This document shows, in pieces, positions 1-11,176 of a DNA stretch of 64,000 bases (the stretch's first letter is position 1; every line of letters begins with the position of its first letter). The translations under genes were made by a program, and so were the position numbers. Where the stretch lies: NCBI RefSeq assembly GCF_002865645.1, contig NW_020194685.1, forward strand, positions 2,505,363 to 2,569,362. Direction: 5' to 3'. Below the pieces are notes generated by a model. It was not told the DNA's origin and searched no databases. It was given only the letters and a program-made list of their open reading frames with translations. This DNA comes from Hyaloscypha bicolor E. Taxonomy: Eukaryota > Ascomycota > Leotiomycetes > Helotiales > Hyaloscyphaceae.

Positions 1-1648
1 CCTGCTCCAGTAGCAGAGCACCGTATGCATGTCGAGTTGGTTGCATCCACCCCTACCAACGAATTAGCAATATATTTCTTTGGGGAGGAGAGAACTGGGA
101 GAGAGACGAAACACTCCCTACCAGTGAGGCAAGGAGCTCGGGGTATAGGACAAAGAAAAGGTTGGCTACCCAAGGCTCATCATACGGAAGCGCGTCATCG
201 AGGGAGATAGACCGCCTCAATTCTTCGAATGCAAGGTCGAAATTGCCCTGGCGGTAGGCAAGCTCGCCATCGAGCATTGCTCCAGCGACGTCTAGGACAT
301 CGATGCATTTATTGGCGAAGATTGTGCGAGAAGAAGGAACTCGTTTCACGGCGTCACGAAAGCGCGTTCGTTCTTCCTCCGCTTCCTCAACCTTTCCAGT
401 AGCTGCAAGAGCCACACCTTTCCCATAATAGATCATTGCCGTCGTCACGCAGTAGAGTTCTTGATCCTTTGGGAACTCGAGACTCAGAAGATCGTGCCAT
501 AGCCCGAACCGTATGAAAACATGCACACGCACGCTCAGAATACCTTCCAACCAGTCTGCCATTGGCGGGGACTCGACACGAAGCAACTCCTCTGGAAAAG
601 ACTTTTCGATCTGTGCAACACTTTCAAGAGCAATTTTTGACTGTCCAGAGAACATGGCGGCATAGATGCGGAAATGATAGTTGTGTGTTCTGTAGAGGCT
701 GTAGAAATTGAAAGGTCCCTCTTGGGCAACAAATCTCTCGTCAGCCAAGATTGCTTCTGAGTTCGCGGCAATGGCTCGACGGTAGTCACCACACATGATG
801 TCCAGATCTAAACCCAAAAATCTTTGGTTAGTATTCTGAGAGGAATGAAATCTGGATGGAATGTAAATTGACTCACGTGAGGGCATATGTCTCAAGTGCC
901 CAGCATCTGGAACGAGGTCACGCAGACGATCAGCTATCGTCAATGCTTTCTCAGGCGTGCTTGACATCTCCATGAGATGAATATATGAATGAAGGAGACC
1001 AGGGTGTTTGAATCCATCCTCAGTAGCTATACCTTGGTCAAGAACCTGCTTCGCTTCTAATACCCGTGATCCCGGCGTCGGTTCTCCGGTATGTATATCC
1101 CACAACGCCCATGGCGTCAGGTTCATTAGTGCATCAGCATACAATGCCGCTACGTCGAGATCATCGGAGAATTTCCGGTATACAGATTCCATAGCTTCCG
1201 CATATTTCTTATTCCACAGCGAGAAGTCCTTGGTCATCCGCTGCTGCGGGTATCTGGACTGGATGGCGTGGATGAGAGCACGTTCAACGGGCTCGGCTGG
1301 GGCAGAAAGTGTCTCTGCTTGTCTGGCAGCGGCATTGGTTCGCTTAAGATTGGCAGTCCTCTCACATTCATCGAAGACATCCCATGGCTTGTTATAGTTT
1401 GGACCGAGGGCATAAGCCAAACCCCAATATGCCATCGCACAACCTTCGTCGGCGGCGATAGCCTTCTCAAAGCACTTTGCGGCTTCCTCGTGGTTAAAGC
1501 CGTAAACCCAAATGAGGCCTCGATCAAACCAGGTCTGGGCCTCTTCGCTGGTAGTAGTTATAGGCCAATGGTATGTTCCGAGGTCGAAGTATTTCGGCGG
1601 TGAAAAAGATGACTGCTTCTGAGAACCCTTCATGTTTGCGTTGATCAT
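1..1648 (-). CDS. TPR-repeat protein, 3' end beyond the left edge
   Basis: The protein belongs to a tetratricopeptide family shared by bacteria and fungi; TPRs are helical protein-interaction repeats and no reaction can be named. The N-terminus carries HWPITTTSEEAQTWFDRG, then an FNHEEAAKCFEKAIA repeat. Two introns are inferred. Intron 808..876 is 69 nt, in frame and stop-free, with donor GTGAGT and a TACTAAC branch point; removing it restores MPSHLDIMCGDYRR, the family form of that segment. Intron 53..169 (117 nt, weaker donor GTAGCC) joins YDEPW to GWMQPTRHAYGALLLEQ, so the stop near base 53 lies inside an intron and the gene continues past base 1. Start taken at 1648; the Met at 1633 is an alternative. 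Family call is secure, splice sites less so. Confidence 0.85.
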
Positions 1649-2982
1649 GTCAGGTTGATGACCATTGATACTACAAATTGATCGCCATATATAGGGGTAT
1701 CTCGCCTAAACCGGCGAATAAGGAAGGAAGGAAGGTCCTCAGATAGTGAAGTGCTGTACGATGAGAAGTTGAAAAGAGCTCTGACGAACCCCACTTCCGG
1801 CCGAAATGCCGATTCTTGCCGAAAAACCTCCCAGAAATAGGGGTTCGCTAGTGGCAACGTTTTGTATTCTAGCGAGTAGAACCTTATCACTCCATCTCGC
1901 TAGCGACTTCAGAGGGCCTAAGATAGATACGAAAGGAGTGTGCCCCTGCCAACCCCTGTACCCCCCCCCCCCCTGTTCTGCTCGCTTCGCATTCCTAAAA
2001 CGTGGGTGTACGCTCAAAGCGGTAATTTTTGATCTCGACTCTCTTTTAGATGACTAGAGGGCGTTTCAAGCGATCATCTTCTTACTAAGCAGACTCGCCA
2101 CCGAGCTGGAAACCCCGCTTTGAGGGCATTCCGCTAATTGAGATCCATTTGAGTATAATAACTCAAGCACAAGCTTGCTATACTCCAATGGAAGATACTC
2201 TCGATTTCATAGCTGCTGATCTGGAGAAGGGGCTGCAGAGTTAGTATGTTGGGAAGCGAGTAGGCTTTAAGGTGAAGGAAAAGGCGGCTACTGGGTCATT
2301 GTGATGTTGTCAATTTTAGTCTTCCTGTTTCAATTCTCTGGTTAACCTTGCGAGCTTTTGATACCTATCAAGCACTATTTTCTCGTTGCTGTGAGCGTTT
2401 GACGGGGAATGATCTGGAGGAATCTTGCCTTCAGTAAGTGTCGGTTTTGTTTGCCACACTAGGCTTTGAACACTTCAAGAACTCCACTTTATATAAGGGT
2501 AAAGTTTGGTACGATTGGGTCTAGTGTAAAGACTGAAGCTTTGAGCATTATTTCTCAAATTATTTCTGAAAACGGGATAGTTGTTGTCTGAGGGTTTGAA
2601 GTGATCTCTAGCGCCTTCGGCTATGAGGAAATTGATAATTCAGGCTGGATTCAGTATCCAAAGAGTGTTGGATGAATAGCGTTGGATGATTGGCTGTGGT
2701 CTTAGAAAGTTGTTAAGGCTCAGAAGAACGGAGGGTCAAACGTTATTCGCTGTTGATTAGTGATTAGTCACAAACTATTTGCATTTGTTGAAGGGAGGAC
2801 TTGCACTTCACGGATCTCTGTACCCCTATTTCAGCGAGCTGTCTTCAAAATTTATCCACATTGCGGCCTACAAATTTCCGTCTCACACCATAATAATTTT
2901 GACGAAAAGTGCCAGAGATTTTCACCTTTTTGAGGCATTAATTCGTTATACTACGGAATGTTCAAGCCCACCCCGCCCGAAC
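1649..2982. other. Gene-free stretch with a possible HAD-like relic
   Basis: No intact gene is seen. There is a run of 13 C at 1961-1973. Around 2010-2055 (+) a frame reads LKAVIFDLDSLLDD, close to haloacid-dehalogenase motif I (DxDxx), and then meets a stop. Protein-like but stop-broken frames follow at about 2130-2290 and 2500-2680. This may be a decayed HAD-type gene, but the resemblance rests mainly on one motif. Confidence 0.3.
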
Positions 2983-5488
2983 TCAAGCATACCTAACCAA
3001 TGGAACGCTGCCTCGCCTGGCAGAGAAGTTCGTATGCGCGAGCCCAGGATATGCAGGATATGCAGGATATGCGGGATATGCCCCATAAGCTGGTGGGTTG
3101 TTTGGATAGAACTGAGCTAAGGGTGGTTGTGAAGGCGGTAAAGCGTTTGCACGTCTGCGTTTCCGACAACAGCTGTAAATGCAGCACAACAGCAGCAGAA
3201 TAACAAGACTTCCCAGCCCAGCTGCAAGTCCAATAACAAGATTTCGATTGCGATCAAACCAAGAGGAGCCGCCATTTCCAGAGGCGCCACCCCCACCAGA
3301 GGTGCCACCCCCACCAGAGGAGGTACCTCCATTATCCGAGGTCGTTCGACGGCATTGACCACTATTGCAACGCGAGTTACTACCGCATGGAGTTCCGTCC
3401 AAGAAGTTTTGATTCATCGAGGAGCAGAAATTACCCCCAGAGTTTTGAGTGGTGGCTGAAGAACATATGACGGAGCATGAGTTGCTGTTGCAGGCACTTG
3501 TATAATTGCCGTTCGAGAAAGTGTCTACAATCATCTGACACTGAAGATCGCGACTAGTGCATTGGCCACTGGCACAAGCTAGGCCGCTGTTGTTTCCACA
3601 ACTCTGTCCGTTCGGAAGGTACTCATCCGAGGGACAGGCGCCTGAGGCGCCAGTGCAAGTCTCCTCTACATCACAAATACCAGTGCTTGCCCGGCACACT
3701 GTGCTTGCCGAAGTAAACTGGCAGTTTGAGCAGCAAGACTCATGAGAGTCGTCGCATACAGCGTTGTTTCTGAACTGGCAAGTAGTTGGGTTGCAGCAAG
3801 GATTGTTTCCGCAAGATTCTTCTCCTCCACAGTCACAATCCTCGCCAACTTCGACAATGCCGTTGCCGCATTGGCTGTTAGTGATAGTTGTAACATTGCG
3901 ATTAGCACTGAGACAACTTGATCGAACAGTATTTCGACCCAATGCAGAGCATATGTTGCCAATTGAGCATGGCGAGAAATCGGTGAGGCTCCTGCTCGAA
4001 GATGGGCTCATGATATACCTGCCGCTCGCATCACACGATGAAGTGGATATCGGACAACACGTCCCGGATTGGCAACCAGTCGAATCACAATCATGCACGG
4101 CTCCAAAAGTATGACCTGATTCATGGCTGCAACATGGTTAGCAGATGGTAAAAAGGTTCTAAGAGCACTTACGCGAAGACCTGCCACTCCGATGGAGTAC
4201 GGACAACAACATTAGCCCCACTTACGGACTGGGAACCGGTCCCCACTACCCCAGAAACGCAAAGTTGTCCAAGCCATGCTAGCCCAACTGCATTTCCTGT
4301 GTTACATGTACTCAGCAAGGTCCAGTAGGCATTGTTATCGCCTATTGATCCACGCCAGGTCGAGAAGAGATCTAGCCGCTGATCAATCTCGACGCCGGAA
4401 CAGCCAAGGTTCCACGGGGTTGCAGCGGGAGCAGTACTAGGGCACTGTGCATCACTGATTGTAAGATTGCGGAGCCCAATGGTGATATTGAAGGTACGTT
4501 CATACACCGCAGATGCGGTATTCACCATGCTGATGATGTTTTCGCGGACAGCGTCAGTTGAAGCAAACGATGCGGTATATGTGCAATCTGTTGCAACTCC
4601 GATCAAGGCAACCCTGCCTTCTGTAGGGCAGCCAGCTGTGGATCCGATAGTCGCTCGAAGATTGCCGTTTCCTATCCGCCCGCTCTGACGTTTCCTTGGA
4701 GAGAAAACGGGCTTCAGAAGGGTGGAAGCCCAACCGGTGGTGGGCGCTTCTGATCTAGAACCGACTATTGGATGGCTGAATTCGTAGTTGAAATCAAGTT
4801 GATCTGCTCCGCAAGTTACACCACCAGGAGACCGTTGTTCAATATCAGAGAGCTCCTCTTGAGCTATATCGGAGTCCCGATACACAACCATTTGCTCTTC
4901 TTCACTGTCCCAAGAACTAGGAAGATTGACATCCGACTGACGTCTTGTCTGCAAGTAGTTGGATCGCAATTGGATATGGTGATGGTCACCGAACATGTTG
5001 AATGCACCCTCTAACAAGGGCTTTGGTCCGTCTCTTTTCACATAAATCCTAGCCCATCCCACCTCATCCCAATTCCCGTCTTCGGTCTGGAGCCAGGCTG
5101 ATCCTTTGAACACCTTGTGTTCATATCGTTCTATTGCTGCTGATGATTTGATACTTCCCTGCACATCGAGGAACGATAAATGGGCACCATCCGGTAGGAC
5201 GTCATGGTTGGGCTGTAGTTTGAGTTTGAAGTGCTGTTGTTGGGGAGCGCGGAGCAAGAAAGCAAGGGTGAAGTGTGAAAGGTGGCCGATCACGTGGGAT
5301 GATGTATTAATAATGGGATCCTCAACGACGGAAATGTAGTTTATTTGATCTCGGGGTAATGATCGTGCTGTATTGTTGTGTGAGCTCTATTTCTCATGAG
5401 TGGAAGCGGGTATAGACGTACCATTTCCGGATGATATCCAAAGATGGAGACCAAACCATGCAGTAATTGGCAAATGAGAGAGTCTCAT
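2983..5488 (-). CDS. ADAM-family zinc metalloprotease with disintegrin domain and membrane anchor
   Basis: A fungal ADAM protease predicted to cleave proteins at the cell surface or in the secretory path. Three exons: 5422..5488, 4173..5367, 2983..4126, with introns of 54 nt and 46 nt; the total is 801 codons plus stop. Exon 1 encodes a signal peptide starting MRLSHLPITAWFGLHLW. A prodomain follows and ends at a furin-like PRKR near residue 248. The catalytic zinc motif HESGHTFGAVHD begins just after the second intron, near residue 421. A Cys-rich disintegrin domain (EDCDCGGEESCG, then CRASTGICDVEETC) spans roughly residues 505-590. A Ser/Gly/Thr linker leads to a transmembrane helix (about 717-741), a basic stop-transfer CCRKRRR and a Pro/Tyr tail with repeated AYP. 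All expected domains are present, so it looks functional. Confidence 0.93.
3045..3083. repeat. 9-bp tandem repeat coding the ADAM tail AYP repeat
   Basis: The unit ATGCAGGAT occurs about four times in tandem, the last copy with one change. On the minus strand it encodes repeated Ala-Tyr-Pro in the cytoplasmic tail. Unit length is a multiple of three, so copy number can change without breaking the frame. Confidence 0.75.
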
Positions 5489-8060
5489 AACGTGGATGGG
5501 AATGCACCGCCTCTTCTCTCAAGATTTAGAAGCAGAGATAGGATCCAGAGTCTCACAACAAGGAGGAAGAAAGGAAGAAAGACTCGGGACGATCGGAAGC
5601 CAACACGATAAGATGCAAGTCAAGGGACAATACTAACTGTACAACATCTTAAGTTACAGAAAGAAAATGGCCACTCCAAAAGATATGATATGTGCCCAGC
5701 GTCGTAGCGTCGGCGTGTGTCTGTTGCCCAGACATCTAGGCTGAATACGAAGAATCCCTTGACATCTTTCGCAGTTGTGCGTTGGAAAGAGGCTTCGCTC
5801 TGCATGCGAGCGGCGTGCTGTTTTCTAGCAAATAGAAGCTCTTGAAAATCACGAAGTTCGTTGGGTATTGTTAGAAACTGTGCTGAATATGAGAGGTCAC
5901 AAGAGGAACGGCCGACAAAAGAGTGCGTAATATATTGAGGCGGAGCCACGCTTGACTGCTTGGCACATGAAGCACATCGGCGTTAAATGAGTTATCTCCC
6001 TGAGCACCATTCGGCCGAAATATAACAAGGCTCAGTGGGAGGCACTGAGCGGCGATTGAAAGAATCAAGGGGTAAGCGGATGGAAGTTGGACGGAGGTAG
6101 CTGGTTGCACTGGGAAAATGGTTAGAGGAAGTACCCTCATCAATCACGTGATCACATCCTATGAACTCCACCAAAAGTTTCCCATTCATGCGAAGCTTCT
6201 GGCAATGTTTTGATTAAGGCTGAGTGGTACAAAATATGGAGCTTAATGGTAGGCCGAAAGTTTCCTGACATTGTAAATCGTAATCCCGAAAATCGGGAAG
6301 GATCCTGTACTTTGGAAGTTCTGAGTTCCCAGTCTTAACTTGCCAAGCTCAAACCGGCAATAGGTTGCATTACCCATGTTCTCTTGGCCTGGCGGGGCCA
6401 GGTTCTCTTGGCGCTATGATAGGTCCTGAATGTTCCTTAGTGCACCTAGTGCCTCAAATTCCAAATAGAAAGTTTTGACTAAACTGTAGCGGCGTAAGCT
6501 GGTTGCATATCGTCTAATAATGTAACGGGATTCATAATTCCGGAAGAGGAAGTCTAACCTCATTGTTAATCGATGTTCGACCGTTAGAACAAGAGCATAT
6601 GTACTCGCCATATCTGACTTGACTCCTTTCAGGAACATGGTGTACACAATAAACTCCCTTACCATGGAGAATCGCACCCTTCCATGCTCATACAATCTCG
6701 TGACTCACGGACAGCCTGTATTAACCATTCGCTGACGAAGACACTGCATGTCTAACTCAAATGATCAGCAGCCCCATGGCCCTCTTCTGTAAATGGCTCG
6801 CCCTCTTATGCCCCCCAGTCTACCCATTGTCAATCAGCATCTCGCCATGCTTTCCGCATCTCCTCTGTTCCTCCCTAGTGATTTTCACCACCTCAAACAC
6901 AGACTTTGCTTTGCTGAGGATGATATCTAGTTCCTCAACAGAGGACTCCATTTGGCATAGATCCTAAAACCGTTCTATAGTAGAAGAGCGATAGAGTATC
7001 GCGTTGAGCTGGTGTCGTGGTTGTGTACTTCGATGTTATACAAGTCTTACCTTCGTGCACTGGGCATACTCGGACAGCCAGATAGATGCCAGTTCACCTT
7101 CTCCACAAATGGTGAGTAGGCCTAGTCGTATGAGGCGTCACCACCAACTTTGCTGCAAAAGCAAACCGTATCAATAAAGTAACAGAAGTGGCCATCCATG
7201 TCCGCCAAAAAAAGTGTCCCCAAATGTCGCCTTTCCCAATGTCAAAGTAATGGTAAGTGTCGCTAACGAACTCCTGGGCTCGAATTGATGGGTCCCGTGA
7301 GGGTTCACAATCAATCTGCAACCAAGGTTTCTTCAATTTTGCGAGGAACTTTCGACGAATTGGTGACAGTGGCCATGAATTGGAGCTCACTCCCAAAGAC
7401 ATGGCCGGAAGGGGATAATTCATCGACCAGGTGTATCAACCACGATAGAAGCCCCGGACATAACGGATCGTCAATAACATCAACATAACAGGGTTCCAAA
7501 GGTTCAGGCTGCGAGCCTGCGTCCTAGAGATGACCGACTTCGTACTAGCTTTGGAAGATAATGGAGTCAACAAGTGTAACCTTTGACACACAAAGGGTTC
7601 TCGCCTTGGACCAGATGCTGCTGTCTTTAGGACCAGGCCTTGGAGACGTTGAGGAATGGTCTGTGTAGTTGGAAGGAACAATAGTTTCTCCGAGCCGCTG
7701 CAAGGAATTTTTAGTGCCGGACGGCGACGCGACTTGGGCCGAAGCTGGAAACCGCGACTCTCCTCCCACCACCAAAGCTAAACACCACCACTCCGCCGGC
7801 CTCACGATTGAGAAGGAACTTTCAATTTCGTCTGCATCTGGAGCTGGGGGTCAGTATTCGAGAACACTATCATCAGAATTTCAAAATCTCAAGCCGACAA
7901 AACTTGTGCAGCAAGCCGCTTCTGGGCCTCCCAAACGCGTCCACCCACTGTCCCAACACGAATTCATTTTCCTCCAAAAGAATAGCAGTCGCTCGCTCGA
8001 ACCGTTTCCTAGTTCCCAAAAACCTATTATGAATTCCGACGCGTCGAAAGTGCAATAACG
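5489..8060. other. 2.5-kb stretch without a recognised gene
   Basis: It holds the divergent upstream regions of the ADAM gene and CDC45. Short minus-strand frames occur at 5620-5949, 6414-6695 and 7094-7499. One at 6820-6951 would encode a 43-residue, helix-like Lys/Glu-rich peptide starting MESSVEELDIILSKAK. None has a domain I recognise or a convincing exon structure; they could be relics or chance. Confidence 0.4.
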
Positions 8061-10752
8061 ATGTATCTGCCGCGCTCCCTAATCTCGACGCTCTACCTCC
8101 ACCTCCAACGAACCCACCACCCTTTGTCTCCACCAGTCCTCATTCTGGTTGCCCTAGAACCCGATGCGCTCTGCGGCTGTCGAATCCTCACTCAACTTCT
8201 CAAACGCGACTACATACCGCACAAGATCCAGCCAATTGCTGGGTATGGCGACTTGGAGAAGGCGGGACGAGATGTCATTCGACCGATGATGGAGAGCCAG
8301 GGAGGCAGCGGGGGAGTTGTAGTTTGCCTCGGAGTTGGAGGGCTGGTTGATCTTGGGGGTCTGTTGGGCATTGAAGCTGAGGGTGATGAGAGTAATTATG
8401 GTGGTGTTGAAGTGTGGGTGATCGACGCGCGACGTCCTTGGAATTTAGGGAATGTTTTTGCCGGGGTTCCAATACCTCCGCCTATTGAGGATGAGGGGGA
8501 GCTGGTCATCCAGCGGCCGCAGGGTGTTGATGGTGGGAAGATACAACGCGATTACAAGCCAGGGAAGGGCGGTATTATTGTTTTTGATGATGGGGATATT
8601 GAGGAGGAGCTGGTTGCGGAAAGAGACGCGTTTCTTGCTCTTGTGGATATGCCAGAAGTTGAGGATGGCGGTGATGATAGTGGGGGAAGTGACACTGAGA
8701 GCGAGGATGAGGACGCGCCGACCGATTCCCGAACTGGGCAGAAACGAAAATCCTGGTCGGATCGAGATGACGAGGACGAGAGTAGTGATGATGAAGACAG
8801 GCCACGGCAAAGACGGAGAAGCAATTCGGTATGTCATTGCGGCGACTTTACCTGCATTTACTAATTCCTATGCCAGTCGAGCCCAATTCCAGATTCTCCA
8901 ACACGTCCAAAAAAGCGTGGTCTTCTATCTTTCAGTGGTCCCTCTGCGATAGCATCGAGTGCTTCCCGCTCCGTTTCCCCAACTCCTGCTCAACCTCCCA
9001 AAGCGCCATCTGCTCGGAAACTACGGCGTCGACTCCTACAGCTGCGACGTAAAAACGAATCTGTGTTACAAGCATACTATTCCCTTGGAGCGTCATATTC
9101 GGAGCCAATATCGTCCATGATGTACTCTCTTGCCTCAGAACTTGGTCGAGAAGACAACGACCTGCTGTGGATGACTATTGTAGGTGTCACTTCCATGGAG
9201 CTCTACGGTCGATCATCTGTAGGGGTTGCAATTTCGACTTCGAAATCGACATCCCCAAAAGGCTGGCTTGGGACTCGCGGATCTCGAATACGACAGCTAC
9301 TTCGGGATGAAGTCCGGCGTCTAAATCCACCTGAGCTCTCAGACTCAAGTTTAAGCGGCAATCGAAATATGCTACCAGAGAACAGCGGCATAATACCCAC
9401 CACGGCTCGAAGTCCAACCGACACCAGCATTCGATTATCACCTGAACCGAAATTCCTCCTGATCCGGCACTGGAGTCTTTATGACAGCATGCTTCACTCT
9501 CCGTATCTGTCCGCGCGGTTACATATATGGTCAGATACAGGGAGGAAGAGACTGCACAAGCTTCTGGCAAAGATGGGTGTTAGTCTTGTCCAATGCAAGC
9601 AAAGTTACACACATATGGACATGGAACTAAAGAGAGGACTACGAACAAAGCTGTTAAAATATTCGGAGATGTACGGACTTGACGACTTGGTTCCAGCTGC
9701 AGACACCGATGGTAGGGATCGAGGTGGGACGAAAGAAGGCTGGGGATTTGTGAGAAGTTGGGGCTGGAGGGCTACTCTGAGTGCTCAAGATGTTGGAGTC
9801 GTGGTGGGAGCTATTCTTGAAGTTGGAAAGAAGGCTGTTACAACACTCGAGAATGGAGGTTATGATCGTGGACGAGAAATGAAGGAGACGTCTGATGAAG
9901 ACGGGACTTTAGAAGGGGAAGAATGGGTTGGAAGATTCTGGGATGCCTACGATGCGCTCGAGAAGTACGGTTTTCTAAACATATCTAGAATTATTGAGGG
10001 CTAACAAGTGATTTAGGATCGAAGAATTAAAATCTGCCCTACCGACAGCTCAACATCTTCACCGCGCCATACTTCGAACAGGTACCTCATTAATCGAGAA
10101 GAAACAGATCCGCCATCTTCGGGCGTTTCGAATGTGTGTGGTAAAAGATGGGCCAGATGTGACACTATTTACGCACCCCTCCGCATTGACCAAACTTGCG
10201 TTGTGGATTGGCGAGGCAATCGCGGAACAGGAACGCGAGAACAAGGGAAAGATTGGTCATGGTGGGCGAGGCACACCACTTGTGGTCGCTGGGCTGAACG
10301 AGAATCGAGGAGTCTATGTTGTCGTTGGAACTGGCGGAGGAGGAGGTGGCGGCATGGGCTTTGGCGATCGACATGCAGCTAAAGAAAAGAAGGAGAAGCG
10401 AGAAGCAAAAGCAAAAGCTCGCGAGCTGAAAAAGCAGAACAAGGAGAAGATCCGGGAACAGAAGCGAGAAGCACGAAGACTTGCTCTTGGCGACGACGCT
10501 GATGAGGAAAACGAGACGGAATCAGAAGATTCCGAATCGTCATCTGATGAGGACTCCGACGATGAGGAAGATGAGGCCTCCCAGGCGAGGGGATTTGGAC
10601 GGAACAAGTTCGGAAATGCATTCCAAGAAGTGGTGGAAGAAACGAATGCAAGAGTGAGGATTGACAGTTTTGAGCATTGCGTGGTTGAAGTTAAAAAAGA
10701 AGACTTGGCTGGGTTTCTAGAGAGTTTGAGCATGAAGGCTGTTGTGGGTTGA
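8061..10752 (+). CDS. CDC45: DNA replication initiation factor CDC45
   Basis: Cdc45 is the non-MCM, non-GINS subunit of the CMG replicative helicase and acts in the nucleus at origin firing and fork progression. Three exons: 8061..8828, 8877..9964, 10017..10752; introns are 48 and 52 nt and the sum is 863 codons plus stop. The N-terminus (YLPRSLISTLYLHL, then LVALEPDALCGCRILTQLLK) is the RecJ-like DHH-fold start typical of Cdc45. A long acidic Asp/Glu region with a basic KRK patch lies at about residues 190-255. The conserved middle reads LWMTIVGVTSMELYGRSSVG and the last exon IRHLRAFRMCVVKDGPDVTL. A Lys/Arg-Glu coiled stretch followed by an acidic patch precedes the C-terminus. Length is somewhat above yeast Cdc45 because of these charged inserts. 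Confidence 0.95.
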
Positions 10753-11176
10753 AAGGGTGATTGATGATGTAGATATGTGTTCATGACCTTGATTTTTGAC
10801 TTGTGGGTTGCTTGTGGCACTGGGTTGCTTGGAGTATGCATAGCTGGTTTGCTTTTCCGTATTTGCATTGAATGAAACGAGCCTGATAATAGCCCCGGTG
10901 CCTTTGCATCAAGTGAGCAGGAGTTTCCGATTAGACGAAGAGAAAAGGGGGAAGTGCACGTGATCAGAGGATCGTCACTAAACCCCACTAACGACCCCGC
11001 ATTTCCCCACCTTCTCCAACCGTCCTCCATAGCACCGAATAAGGAGCCCTTAGTTATTCCCGGTACCTAGGTAGGTCTAATTTTCCTTCCCCTTTTCTTC
11101 CTCCACTCTCAATTTTCATACCTTCCTCCTAACCGTTGCTTTCCTCTCTCTTCACCAAGCATTCATCTATCCCAAG
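10753..11176. other. Intergenic between CDC45 and the acyl-CoA ligase
   Basis: About 420 bp separating two same-strand genes. It should hold the CDC45 3' end and the ligase promoter. The last 110 bp before the ligase start is pyrimidine-rich (CCTTCC and TTCTTCC runs), a common fungal promoter/5'UTR feature. No other gene is seen. Confidence 0.5.

Noticed and set aside
10314..11030. Long minus-strand open frame over the CDC45 3' end
   Set aside because: It is antisense to the acidic and Lys-rich low-complexity part of CDC45, giving Ser/Phe runs with no domain.
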